From: Rhizobium sp. Q54
GTDB lineage: Bacteria; Pseudomonadota; Alphaproteobacteria; SMXQ01
DNA: 50,373 nucleotides
Direction of reading: 5' to 3'
Assembly (NCBI GenBank): GCA_945861615.1
Contig: CAMAVH010000005.1
Location: 1-50,373 of the forward strand
Positions 1 to 7,867 of this stretch are shown here, one piece after another. The notes below the pieces were generated by a model that was not told the origin of the DNA, searched no databases, and was given only the letters and a program-made list of their open reading frames with translations. The stretch's first letter is position 1; every line of letters starts with the position of its first letter. The translations under genes were made by a program, and so were the position numbers.

Positions 1-776
1 TCGAAATAGATCAACGCGTCGTTCTCGTCGAAGCGCTTGGACAGCGGACTGTCGAACACGTTGTCGGCGCCCTGCTCGTAGGACTTGCGCGACATCAGCT
101 TGAGGCCTTTGCTGTTCATCGGGATGACGAACGAATAGGCGTATTTCTCTTCGCCCGGCTGCAGCGGCTGGATGCAGGTGACGAGCACTTCGTTTGCCAT
201 GATCCCGCCGGTGGCGAGCATCTTGGCGCCGCGGATGGTCAAGCCCTCGGCATCTTCATCGACGATGCCGGCGGACAAAAATTCGTTGGTCTGTCCGGCG
301 GCGGACTTCGAGCGATCGGCCTGCGGATTGATGATGACGTAAGTCAGATAGAGGTCGTTGTCGCGCGCGTAGCGGTAGTAGTCCATCAGCGCGCCGGCGC
401 GGTCCTTGTTGTATTCCTCGAACACCGAAATGCCCATCGCCATGCCGGTGATGCAGGACGCGACATGTTCGGGCGAGCGGCCGAGGAACCCGCCGCTCAA
501 TTCAGCCCAGGCTTCCAGCGCTTTGCGGCGATCGACCAGATCGGCGTAGCTGGTGGCCATATGCCACATCTTGTGCGCGACCTGCTTGGTATCGGTCGTG
601 TAGGTCATCAACTCTTTGTTTTGCGGGGCGGACTGGAAGTCGTACAGGCCGGCGATCGACTGGATCGAGCTGCGAAAAGCGTTGTGTTCGGTAACGTCGC
701 CGGCGACTGCGCCGTTGATGAAGACCTGGCGACCGTCGCGCAGCGAAGCCACATGCTGTTTGCCGTTCTTGATCAT
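1..776 (-). CDS. 4-hydroxyphenylacetate 3-monooxygenase family protein, oxygenase component (HpaB-like), C-terminus cut by window edge
   Basis: FADH2-dependent oxygenase component of a two-component phenol hydroxylase that would add a hydroxyl group next to an existing phenolic OH. The visible 258 codons begin MIKNGKQHVASLRDGR and include the family features LYDFQSAPQNKELMTY near residue 45 and YVIINPQADRSKSAA near 140, then the acyl-CoA-dehydrogenase-like fold sequence. Family members are about 480-520 residues, so roughly half lies outside the window. The ATG at 776 has an AAGGA ribosome site about 9 bases upstream. It lies 74 bp downstream of a flavin reductase gene on the same strand, the usual partner. 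The exact substrate cannot be told; HpaB-family members act on 4-hydroxyphenylacetate, chlorophenols and other phenolics. Confidence 0.9.
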   Translation of the reverse strand, partial: MIKNGKQHVASLRDGRQVFINGAVAGDVTEHNAFRSSIQSIAGLYDFQSAPQNKELMTYTTDTKQVAHKMWHMATSYADLVDRRKALEAWAELSGGFLGRSPEHVASCITGMAMGISVFEEYNKDRAGALMDYYRYARDNDLYLTYVIINPQADRSKSAAGQTNEFLSAGIVDEDAEGLTIRGAKMLATGGIMANEVLVTCIQPLQPGEEKYAYSFVIPMNSKGLKLMSRKSYEQGADNVFDSPLSKRFDENDALIYF

Positions 777-850
777 CGCTTTGTTTCCTTGGACGTCGGT
801 TAAAACGTGAGTTCGGTTGGAAAAATTTACGTGTGGGCAGACTATTCAGA

Positions 851-1378
851 TCAGGCGACGCCGCGCTGTTCGTCGACGACGGAGTAGCGGCCGCGGAAGA
901 AAGCCAGGGGCTGGTTTTCCGGCTGCGTGGTGAAGCGCACCACGCGCACGACGAAAATCACATGGTCGCCGCCGTCGTAGGTGGCGTAAGGCGCGCATTC
1001 GAAATGGGCCTGCGCACCGGTGAGCAAGGGGGCGTTGGCATAGCCGGGCGTCCAGCCGACATCCGTCCATTTGTCGGTTTGGGCCTTGGCGAAGCGGCCA
1101 GAGATGTCCTGCTGGTTGCGGCTGAGGACGTTGACGCAGAAGCCCTTGGCGCTTTCCAGCGCCGACAGGCTGAGCGCGCGGCGGTCGACGCTGAACAGCA
1201 CGAGCGGCGGATTGAGCGAGACGGAATTGAATGAGTTCATCGTCATGCCGATGCGCTCGCCATTGGCGCCCTCGGCGGTGATTACGGTGACGCCGGTCAC
1301 ATACTCGCCGAGCGCGCGGCGGAAGGCGACGGGATCGAACTCGTTATTGACGTCGTCGCTCATGGCCTGTGTTCTCAT
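851..1378 (-). CDS. Flavin reductase (HpaC-like) of a two-component monooxygenase
   Basis: NAD(P)H:flavin oxidoreductase of 175 residues with the flavin-reductase/FMN-binding split-barrel sequence: FRRALGEYVTGVTVITA near residue 15, GMTMNSFNSVSLNPPLVLFS near 45, and GDHVIFVVRVV near 137. It should supply reduced flavin to the downstream HpaB-like oxygenase. Its ATG overlaps the stop codon of the upstream MarR gene (ATGA, 1375-1378), so the two are translationally coupled; a second ATG lies five codons in (MSDDVNN). The order regulator, reductase, oxygenase indicates one operon. Confidence 0.9.
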   Translation of the reverse strand: MRTQAMSDDVNNEFDPVAFRRALGEYVTGVTVITAEGANGERIGMTMNSFNSVSLNPPLVLFSVDRRALSLSALESAKGFCVNVLSRNQQDISGRFAKAQTDKWTDVGWTPGYANAPLLTGAQAHFECAPYATYDGGDHVIFVVRVVRFTTQPENQPLAFFRGRYSVVDEQRGVA

Positions 1379-1992
1379 CCGCGCAGGCGCGCTTTGGGCG
1401 CGCGGGCGGCGTCGGTGCCGCTTTGGCTGTAATACCCGATCAATGCAGTCGCCTCGTCGGCGGCTTGGATCAGATCGGCGAAAATGTCGTTGAGCGCGCG
1501 AAACCGCTTGGCGTCCAAGGGCTGGAACAGCAGGTCATTGACGTCGCGTTGGATCGGCGCGAGGCCCTCAAGCAGCTCGCGGCCTTTGTCGGTCACGCGC
1601 AGATGGACGCGGCGGCGGTCCTGCGGATTGGTGCTTTTTTCGACCAGGCCGCGCTTGGCCAGCTGGCCGGTGACAATGGTGAGAAAAGAGCCGGACAGGC
1701 CGAGATGATCGGCCACGGTCTTGACTCCAACACCGTCGTCGCCCTCCAGGTGGGCGATCGAGATCAGGGCTGTATATTGCACGCCGGTCAAGTCGAGCAG
1801 CGCGCCAAAGCCGGAGCGGCAGGTTTCCAGTCGGGCCGAGAAGGCCAGCAGCCGGTGAACGAGCTGGCGAAATTCGCTGTCAGCCCCGTCTGTCAGCAGA
1901 TCATTGCGGGACACGGTCAGGGGCGGACGCGCGTCGGCACCCTTGGCGGGGGCACCCGATTTTACCGCGCGGCGGCCATTGCCGATGTCCAT
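1375..1992 (-). CDS. MarR-family transcriptional regulator
   Basis: 205-residue winged-helix regulator. The recognition-helix region reads VADHLGLSGSFLTIVTGQLAKRGLVEK, followed by the wing (NPQDRRRVHLRVTDKGRELL), both typical of MarR proteins. The N-terminus is about 25 residues longer than a minimal MarR domain. ATG 1992 has a GGGGAAG ribosome site 6 bases upstream. It is the first gene of the flavin reductase/HpaB-like operon, and a nested palindrome about 60-100 bp upstream (2050-2089) is a good autoregulatory operator. MarR proteins of this context usually derepress on binding the aromatic substrate; that is inference here. Confidence 0.92.
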   Translation of the reverse strand: MDIGNGRRAVKSGAPAKGADARPPLTVSRNDLLTDGADSEFRQLVHRLLAFSARLETCRSGFGALLDLTGVQYTALISIAHLEGDDGVGVKTVADHLGLSGSFLTIVTGQLAKRGLVEKSTNPQDRRRVHLRVTDKGRELLEGLAPIQRDVNDLLFQPLDAKRFRALNDIFADLIQAADEATALIGYYSQSGTDAARAPKARLRG

Positions 1993-2049
1993 GACTGCTT
2001 CCCCGTATCCTCCGTCCTCGCTGGACGGCCCTCGCCCAAATCTCAGGTC

Positions 2050-2089
2050 GAGATAGCTTTGAAACTTAGCAATATGCTAAAGCTATCTC
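2050..2089. promoter_or_regulatory. Nested palindromes, candidate MarR operator
   Basis: An outer inverted repeat GAGATAGCTTT (2050-2060) / AAAGCTATCTC (2079-2089) encloses an inner palindrome TTAGCA-ATA-TGCTAA (2066-2080). Both arms match perfectly. The site lies between the divergent MarR gene and the DUF2848 gene, where a MarR dimer could control both directions. Binding is inferred; only the symmetry is seen. Confidence 0.6.
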
Positions 2090-2212
2090 CCATGTCTTGT
2101 CAACGTCGCTGAACAGGCCCTAAGTCACAGATCATGCGATGTCACTCGCCCGTCGGAACAAGATTAAGATCACACTATAAACATCTGTAATTCATCATAA
2201 TTGGAGATATCA

Positions 2213-2911
2213 ATGAGCAGCGTCCGCCTCTCCCTCAGCCTGGAGAGCAAATCCGGCAGCGAGATTCGCAGCGTGCAGATCGACCAGTTGGTCATCGCCG
2301 GCTGGACCGGTCGCAACAAGGCCGCCATGGAGGCCCATATCGAGGAGCTTGAAAAGCTCGGCGTGGCCCGTCCGAAGTCGACGCCGATCTATTATCGCGC
2401 CGCCGCCATGATGCTCACGACGGCCGATTCGATCGAAGTGGCCGGTCCCGACAGCAGCGGCGAAGTCGAATTCATGCTGTTCAGCCTGGCGGACGGCCTA
2501 TGGGTCGGTGTCGGCTCTGACCATACCGACCGCAAATTGGAGACCATCGGCGTCACCTGGTCGAAGCAGGCCTGCCCGCATCCCCTCGCCAAGACGTTGT
2601 GGCGCATGGACGAGATCGCCGATCATTGGGAGCAGATCATCCTGCGTTCCTACGCCATCGAAGGCGGCAAGGACGTGCTGTATCAAGAGGGGCCGGTGAC
2701 GGCCATGCTGCCGCCGGTCGACCTGATCGCCAACTGCACCATCGCCAAGAACAAAGCCCTGCCGGTGGGCACGGCGATGTATTGCGGCACCCTGCCCGCC
2801 AAGGGCGGCATTCGCCCGGCCGAGGGGTTCGTCTTCGAACTGGAGGATCCGGTGTTGAAGCGCAAGATTTCGCACCGTTATCTGACGAAGGTGCTGCCGA
2901 TCGAAGGCTGA
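2213..2911 (+). CDS. DUF2848 family protein
   Basis: 232-residue cytoplasmic protein matching DUF2848, whose function is not established. Recognisable stretches are VIAGWTGRNKAAMEAHIEEL near residue 25, the VGVGSDHTDR box near 100, and VGTAMYCGTLPAKGGI near 190. The ATG at 2213 is preferred because GGAG sits 6 bases upstream; an in-frame TTG at 2201 would add four residues. It diverges from the MarR-flavin reductase-HpaB operon and shares the palindromic operator region, so a role in the same aromatic pathway is plausible. The compact HxD-type box resembles fumarylacetoacetate-hydrolase-like hydrolases, but that is only a guess. Confidence 0.85.
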   Translation: MSSVRLSLSLESKSGSEIRSVQIDQLVIAGWTGRNKAAMEAHIEELEKLGVARPKSTPIYYRAAAMMLTTADSIEVAGPDSSGEVEFMLFSLADGLWVGVGSDHTDRKLETIGVTWSKQACPHPLAKTLWRMDEIADHWEQIILRSYAIEGGKDVLYQEGPVTAMLPPVDLIANCTIAKNKALPVGTAMYCGTLPAKGGIRPAEGFVFELEDPVLKRKISHRYLTKVLPIEG

Positions 2912-2931
2912 TTCTTCAGCTCTTCGCAGCG

Positions 2932-2965
2932 AAACGGCGGCATCCGCAAGATGCCGCCGTTTTCA
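2932..2965. terminator. Bidirectional intrinsic terminator
   Basis: A 12-13 bp perfect stem (AACGGCGGCATC at 2933-2944 with GATGCCGCCGTT at 2950-2961) and a CGCAA loop, with T residues after it on the plus strand and A residues before it. It lies between the convergent DUF2848 and RidA-like genes and can serve both. Confidence 0.85.
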
Positions 2966-2978
2966 TGTCGGCGGTTTT

Positions 2979-3677
2979 TCAAATCGGGCGGGCGACGGCT
3001 TCGATTTCGAGATGTTTGTCGGTCGAAGCCAGGCCATCGACCCAATCGAAGTCGATGCGCGACGGCGCGAGGCCCGAGCGCTTGGCGAAAGCCTGGCGCA
3101 GCCAAGCCTCGTCGCCCGTTCCGAGCTCCAAGAATAGATGGGCCCCCGTCACTGCCGCCCAATCGCGCCCTTCGGCGATCAAGCCCCGCTCAATTTCGTC
3201 GCAGGCGGCGTCGAATTGCATCGGGAGGTTCGCGGCTGTTTCCGCCATGCCCGAGAAATGCTGCCAGCCGTCCTGCAGAAGATACCAGGCATAACGCCGG
3301 GGCGGCGCGAAGTCGATGAGCCGGCGGATGCCGTGATCGACGGGACGCTGTGCGAGTAGATCGAGCGCGACATCCCCGCCTTTGGCGAAGCGTGCTGTGG
3401 AGATGAAGCTGGAGCTGGCGGCGCGCCGGGCGTCGCCGAGCAAAATCCGGCGCGGCTCGTCGATCTCGGCGCGCATCGACCGCTCGCGTAACCACAGCCG
3501 TTGATGGACGAGATTTTCCAGGGTCAATTCTTGTCCGGCCAACAGGGCGGCGCAATCGTCGACGAGGCCCGCAAGCTGTTCAAGCGGGGCAAGGCCCGCC
3601 TGCCCTTCCCCCGACAGCCGCCACAGCTCAGTGGTGCGGCCGTTATGAAGCCAACTGAGCGGCGCGCTCTCGATCAT
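2979..3677 (-). CDS. RidA/YjgF-like (Rid superfamily) protein
   Basis: 232-residue protein resembling the longer Rid-superfamily members. The C-terminal half has the YjgF-type pattern (FISTARFAKGGDVALDLLAQ near residue 92, WAAVTGAHLFLELGTGDEAW near 172, LEIEAVARPI at the end). Short RidA proteins hydrolyse reactive enamine/imine intermediates; this longer divergent form may have another activity. It starts 3 bp after the stop of the upstream solute-binding-protein gene with no clear ribosome site, so it is probably coupled to it as the last gene of the aromatic/ABC operon. Confidence 0.6.
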   Translation of the reverse strand: MIESAPLSWLHNGRTTELWRLSGEGQAGLAPLEQLAGLVDDCAALLAGQELTLENLVHQRLWLRERSMRAEIDEPRRILLGDARRAASSSFISTARFAKGGDVALDLLAQRPVDHGIRRLIDFAPPRRYAWYLLQDGWQHFSGMAETAANLPMQFDAACDEIERGLIAEGRDWAAVTGAHLFLELGTGDEAWLRQAFAKRSGLAPSRIDFDWVDGLASTDKHLEIEAVARPI

Positions 3678-3680
3678 CGC

Positions 3681-4763
3681 TTAGCGGAAATATTTGCGCA
3701 GCAGAGCGGTCGATTTCGCTCGCTCCTGCGCCAAGGTTTCGTCGTCGACTGTGAATTGTTTGAGGCCGTGGCGTAGCGGATCGTAGGGCATCATAACCTC
3801 CGGCGGATCGACATCCGGATTGGCCGGATAATATTGGTCGCCGCGCAGGATTTCCTGCGCCTCGCGGTCGAGGATGAAGTCGATGAACAGCATGGCGGCG
3901 TGGGGATGCGGTGCTTTCTTCAGCAAAACCACATAGTTGTCTCGCGCCAACACGGGGTCTTGCATGGTGGCGTCGAGCGACGCCCCGCCGGCGCGCAGGG
4001 CGGCGACCTGATGCAACGAGGCCCCGAGCATCAGGTAGTGCTTGCCGGTGAGCACGCCGTCGAGCGTCTCGCGCGGCGAGCCCAGTTCAGTTTTGACCAG
4101 TTGCTGCGACAGCTTATGCAGATAGCGCGCCGCCCGCTCCTCGCCCCACAAGCGTCGGAAATAGGTGATGAGTACAGGTGCGCCGCTTTCGGGGCCGTGA
4201 TTCCATACGATCTTGCCACGCCATTTGGGATCGAGCAGATCTTCATAGCTGTGCGGCGCTTCTCCCGAGTTGATCAAAGCCGTGTTGTAGGCGATGCCGT
4301 AATAAGCATAACGGTAGGCGGCGTAGAGGCCGCTCGGCTCCTGAAACTCCTTCGGCAGGGCGTCGATCAGCGGCGAGCGGAAGCTTTGCGCCAGCCCGGC
4401 CTTTTTCAAATCGACCAGGGCGTTGCCGGCGATCAGATCGTTGCGCGGCGGCGCCTTCCCGGTCTGTTCGGCGAGCGCGCGCTGGAATGCCTGGCTCCCG
4501 ACGAGGCGCTGGCCCTCGACGCGCAGATAGGGATATTTCCGCTTAAAGGCTTTGGCGAGCATGTCGCGCATATCGGCGCCGACAGTGCCGCTCCAGACCA
4601 CAACGCCCTCTTGCCGGGCCCCGGCCTCGAGGATGGCTTGACGGTCGGGGCCGCTGAGGGACGCAATGGTCTCGACCGTCGTCGCCGCATCGGCGCGTCC
4701 GCCGGCGGTGAAGATAGCGATCAAAACGGCGCAAACACGCGCGCCGGCAGCCAGCGGCCTCAT
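3681..4763 (-). CDS. ABC transporter substrate-binding protein, iron/thiamine/putrescine type
   Basis: 360-residue secreted binding protein with an N-terminal signal peptide (MRPLAAGARVCAVLIAIFTA...ADA). The pattern EGVVVWSGTVGADMRDMLAKAF, LYAAYRYAYYGIAYNTALI and the SYEDLLDPKWRGKIVWN box are typical of the AfuA/FbpA-like family 1 extracellular solute-binding proteins. No permease or ATPase of this type is adjacent. It follows the SsuABC-type transporter after a 165-bp gap containing a hairpin, so it may be an alternative receptor or serve a transporter elsewhere. The ATG is preceded by a GGGGGG-rich ribosome site. Confidence 0.88.
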   Translation of the reverse strand: MRPLAAGARVCAVLIAIFTAGGRADAATTVETIASLSGPDRQAILEAGARQEGVVVWSGTVGADMRDMLAKAFKRKYPYLRVEGQRLVGSQAFQRALAEQTGKAPPRNDLIAGNALVDLKKAGLAQSFRSPLIDALPKEFQEPSGLYAAYRYAYYGIAYNTALINSGEAPHSYEDLLDPKWRGKIVWNHGPESGAPVLITYFRRLWGEERAARYLHKLSQQLVKTELGSPRETLDGVLTGKHYLMLGASLHQVAALRAGGASLDATMQDPVLARDNYVVLLKKAPHPHAAMLFIDFILDREAQEILRGDQYYPANPDVDPPEVMMPYDPLRHGLKQFTVDDETLAQERAKSTALLRKYFR

Positions 4764-4871
4764 GGAAGTCCCCCCAATGTCGGCCGCTCCGGCGAAGCCG
4801 TCAGACCTTAGCGGGGAGAATAAGACACCTTCCCGTCCCTGTCATGGCTCTCGCGCCAGGCCAGACATGGA

Positions 4872-4903
4872 ACGGGCCGGCCCCTGTGAGGTAGCCGGCC
4901 CGT
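4872..4903 (-). terminator. Hairpin between ABC ATPase and second binding protein
   Basis: Perfect 10-bp inverted repeat ACGGGCCGGC (4872-4881) / GCCGGCCCGT (4894-4903) with a 12-base loop, just after the ATPase gene on the minus strand. There is no long T run, so it may attenuate rather than fully stop transcription into the downstream binding-protein gene. Confidence 0.5.
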
Positions 4904-4928
4904 AAAGGCGCCTCAGATGGCGGAACGC

Positions 4929-5807
4929 TCAGTCTTCAGCTGCGGAACGCTCGGTCTTGCCTTCGCGGTTGAAGAATTCCGACTGCGGATCGGCGGCGAC
5001 CATCTCTTTGATGCTTTCCCAGAGATGGCGGCGCAATTCGACGAATTCCGGCCGGGCGCGGGCGTCGTAGTCCCAGCGCGGATGCGGCAGATCGACGGTG
5101 AGGATCTCTGAAACCTGCCCCGGACGCGGCCGCAGCATGACGATCTCGTCAGACAGCAGAACGGCCTCGTCGACGCTATGGGTTACGAAGACGACGACCG
5201 CTTTGCGCTGATGCCAGATCTTCATCAGTTCGAACTGCATGAACTCGCGCGTTTGCGCGTCGAGCGCCGCGAACGGCTCGTCCATCAGCAGGATGTCCGG
5301 CTCGGCCACCAGGGCGCGGGCCAACGCCACGCGCTGCTTCATGCCGCCAGATAGCTCCGTCGGGTAGGACTCTGCGAACTTGCGGAGGCCGACCATATCG
5401 AGATAGCGCATGACCCGCTCGTGAATCTCCGCCTTGTCCATGCCGTTCAGTTGCAGCGGGTAGGCGACGTTTTCATGAACGGTCCGCCAGGGCAGCAGGC
5501 GGAACGACTGGAAGACGAAGCCCATATGCGGGCCGGGCGCCGGCGGCTGACCGTTCACCAGGATTTCCCCTTCGTCTGGCCGGATCAGCCCGTTCAGCAT
5601 GCGAAGCAAGGTGGTCTTGCCGCAGCCGGACGGGCCGACAAGGCTGACGAATTTGTTCTTGCCGATATCGAGCGAAACGTCGTGCAGCGCGAGGATGCCC
5701 TCATGCGATTTGTGCCGCTTGAACATCTTCGTGATGTTGCGGATGGTGATCGCGGGCTCCTCGGCCCCAGACGCGGGCAAGGACTTGATGGTGGAAGGCG
5801 AGGACAT
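4929..5807 (-). CDS. ABC transporter ATP-binding protein, nitrate/sulfonate/taurine type
   Basis: 292-residue ATPase of the SsuB/TauB/NrtD class. Walker A GPSGCGKTT at about 58-66, Q-loop FVFQSFRLLPWRT at 97-109, signature LSGGMKQR at 152-159, Walker B ILLMDEPF at 172-179, and the H-loop THSVDEA. ATG 5807 has AGGAG 5 bases upstream. It lies after the matching binding protein (67-bp gap) in an operon also encoding LigA-like and LigB-like dioxygenase subunits, so the imported substrate is probably an aromatic acid or a ring-cleavage precursor. Confidence 0.93.
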   Translation of the reverse strand: MSSPSTIKSLPASGAEEPAITIRNITKMFKRHKSHEGILALHDVSLDIGKNKFVSLVGPSGCGKTTLLRMLNGLIRPDEGEILVNGQPPAPGPHMGFVFQSFRLLPWRTVHENVAYPLQLNGMDKAEIHERVMRYLDMVGLRKFAESYPTELSGGMKQRVALARALVAEPDILLMDEPFAALDAQTREFMQFELMKIWHQRKAVVVFVTHSVDEAVLLSDEIVMLRPRPGQVSEILTVDLPHPRWDYDARARPEFVELRRHLWESIKEMVAADPQSEFFNREGKTERSAAED

Positions 5808-5874
5808 GACGCTCCTGTTCGGTAAGGCGAGCCGCCGGCTACAAGGTCTTTGACGGCCTGTCGGGTGCTAGGGT

Positions 5875-6906
5875 CTAGCGGCCCATCGGGTCGATGCCGG
5901 GATAAACGCCGGCTTCCTTGATCACTTTGTCGATGATCGATGTATCGATCCAGGCAGCCGGTTCGACGCGCTTCAAGCCCTTGAAATCGCCATTGTTGGC
6001 GTAAAGATCGTCGGTCGTGTACTTGGCCTCGGCCATGTTGAGGCCGCCATTGACGTCCCAGTTCTCCTTGTAAGCGTCGGCGAGATATTCGAGCGTGGCG
6101 CGATTGACGTTCGGCAGCGCGGTGGCCATGCCGTCGACCCACAGCTTGGGGTTCTTGGCGAAGTCGCGAGACGCCATCATGGTCGCGCGCACGACGCCTT
6201 CGATCTCTTTCGCCTTGCTCTTGGCGATTTCGGCGGTGACGACGTTGAGCTTGCTGATCAGCGGCGCGCCTTTGTAATACTCGGCCTGGTTGACGAGGAT
6301 GTTCAGCGCGCTCTTGTCGGGCATGCTGGTCCACACGCCGATCGAGATGGTGGTGGCATCGACCCTGCCGGCGGCGAGCGAGGTGGCGCGTACTGGCGGC
6401 TGGCCGATGGCGAGATATTCCATCTTGTCGACAGCGACGCCCAGCTTGTTCAGCACCGTGCGGGTCAGGGAGTAATCGACCCCGCCGACGCGCGAGACGC
6501 CGAAGGTCTTGCCTTCGAGCTGCTTAGGCGACGTGATGTCCTTCTTGGCGGCGATGATGAAGGGCAGCGCCTTGTCCGGCGAAATCACGCCTTTGAGCTG
6601 CATCTGATCGCGCGCGACGAGTTGCACGGCAACGTCGAAACCGATGTTGGCCATGTCGCCCTGGCCCGAACGTAAGGCGGCGACGGCGGACGGGGTTTGC
6701 TGTACGCGGACGATCTCCACGTCCACACCGGCTTTTTTGTAGTAGCCGAGCTGCAGGGCCATATCGATGACCGAATTCGGCACCAAAGGCGGCTCGAGGT
6801 GGGTCACGATGATCTTGAATGCAGCATTCGCCGGCGTGGCGAAGAAAGCGGCGCCCGCGAGCAACATAGCGGCGAGGCTCAATTTACCCAGTTTCGATAC
6901 GATCAT
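5875..6906 (-). CDS. ABC transporter substrate-binding protein, SsuA/NMT1 type
   Basis: 343-residue periplasmic binding protein with a signal peptide (MIVSKLGKLSLAAMLLAGAA...ANA). The NMT1/SsuA pattern is clear: VIDMALQLGYYKKAGVDVEI near residue 43, SGQGDMANIGFDVAVQLV near 79, ISPDKALPFIIAAKKDITS near 105, and LEGKTFGVSRVGGVDYSLTR near 130. It partners the ATPase and permease of this operon. ATG 6906 has AGGAG about 10 bases upstream. The ligand is unknown; interleaving with dioxygenase genes suggests an aromatic carboxylate. Confidence 0.92.
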   Translation of the reverse strand: MIVSKLGKLSLAAMLLAGAAFFATPANAAFKIIVTHLEPPLVPNSVIDMALQLGYYKKAGVDVEIVRVQQTPSAVAALRSGQGDMANIGFDVAVQLVARDQMQLKGVISPDKALPFIIAAKKDITSPKQLEGKTFGVSRVGGVDYSLTRTVLNKLGVAVDKMEYLAIGQPPVRATSLAAGRVDATTISIGVWTSMPDKSALNILVNQAEYYKGAPLISKLNVVTAEIAKSKAKEIEGVVRATMMASRDFAKNPKLWVDGMATALPNVNRATLEYLADAYKENWDVNGGLNMAEAKYTTDDLYANNGDFKGLKRVEPAAWIDTSIIDKVIKEAGVYPGIDPMGR

Positions 6907-7000
6907 GGCTCTAAGCTCCTTTTGAATAAGGTTTCTCTGGAGAGGAATGACGCCGCCGATCTGGGGGGATGAGCGGAGACCTAGGCTTGGTCACATAGGC

Positions 7001-7834
7001 TTATTGCATGTCCCAGAATACCACGGGACACATGCCGACGCCCTTCACGGGCTTGTGCTGGATGAAGGTCGGCTTGGCTTCTTCGACGACGCCAAGCACG
7101 GTGACGTAATTGAGAAATTCCGCGGTGGAATTGCCCTCTTCGATCAGACGCGGAACGGTCAGCGTCTTGAGAATCTGGTCGCGGTTCCCGTCTTTCATCT
7201 GCTCGATGATCCAGCGCGTGAAGTCCATGTTGTACTTGCCCATCTTGGGGCCACCGACTTCCACCGTGAGATTGAACGAGCCGATGACGGCGACGCGTTC
7301 CTTGCCGGGCCAGGCCTCGATCGAGCGGCGGATGAACTGACCGAGCTCGTACCAGCGCTGGTTCGTCGCGATCGGATAGCCGAAGGCGTTGGTCATCACC
7401 GGCACCACCGGAATATCCTGTTCCGGACGGACGAAGGACAGCGGCACGGTGAAGGCATGATCGATCTTGAATTCGCGGACCTGCGAGAACTGGATCCCCT
7501 GCTCCACGCCGGCGCGCAGCAGATACTCGGCGAAATCCAGCTGCACCTTGGCCTTGTAGCTCGGCAGGAACATGATTTCCGATTCGTACCAGAACGGGCC
7601 TTCCGCGGTCGGCGCGACGCCGACGGAAAAGGTCGGCATGTTGTCGAGGAAGAAGTTGTCGAGGTGGTCGTTGGCGACCGCCACGATCAGGTCGGGCTTC
7701 GTCTCGGCAAGCATTTTGCGCACGTCGGCGAAGGCGGTGTAGAGCGCGTCGAGGTCGTTCTTGTCGGCCTGATCGCGGTTCCAGAAGATACGTGGATTGT
7801 GCGTGGAGGCGATGACGGAAACGATGCTAGCCAT
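7001..7834 (-). CDS. LigB-like extradiol dioxygenase catalytic-subunit homologue lacking the usual catalytic His
   Basis: 277 residues of the LigB (type II extradiol dioxygenase) fold. Expected metal ligands are present: His12 (ASTHNPRIF), His57 (NDHLDNFFLDNMPTF) and Glu239 (EEGNSTAEFLNY). His126 (KIDHAFTVPL) is also kept. The segment usually reading GTGGLSHQ is GSFNLTVE here (residues 185-192), so the histidine acting as acid/base in LigB is replaced by valine. It is separated from its presumed small subunit (8700-9017) by a permease gene. It could be a dioxygenase with changed chemistry or a non-oxygenase relative. GGAG lies 9 bases before the ATG. Confidence 0.82.
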   Translation of the reverse strand: MASIVSVIASTHNPRIFWNRDQADKNDLDALYTAFADVRKMLAETKPDLIVAVANDHLDNFFLDNMPTFSVGVAPTAEGPFWYESEIMFLPSYKAKVQLDFAEYLLRAGVEQGIQFSQVREFKIDHAFTVPLSFVRPEQDIPVVPVMTNAFGYPIATNQRWYELGQFIRRSIEAWPGKERVAVIGSFNLTVEVGGPKMGKYNMDFTRWIIEQMKDGNRDQILKTLTVPRLIEEGNSTAEFLNYVTVLGVVEEAKPTFIQHKPVKGVGMCPVVFWDMQ

Positions 7835-7867
7835 GGTCGTATACTCCGAAAGAAACCGGCGACGCGC

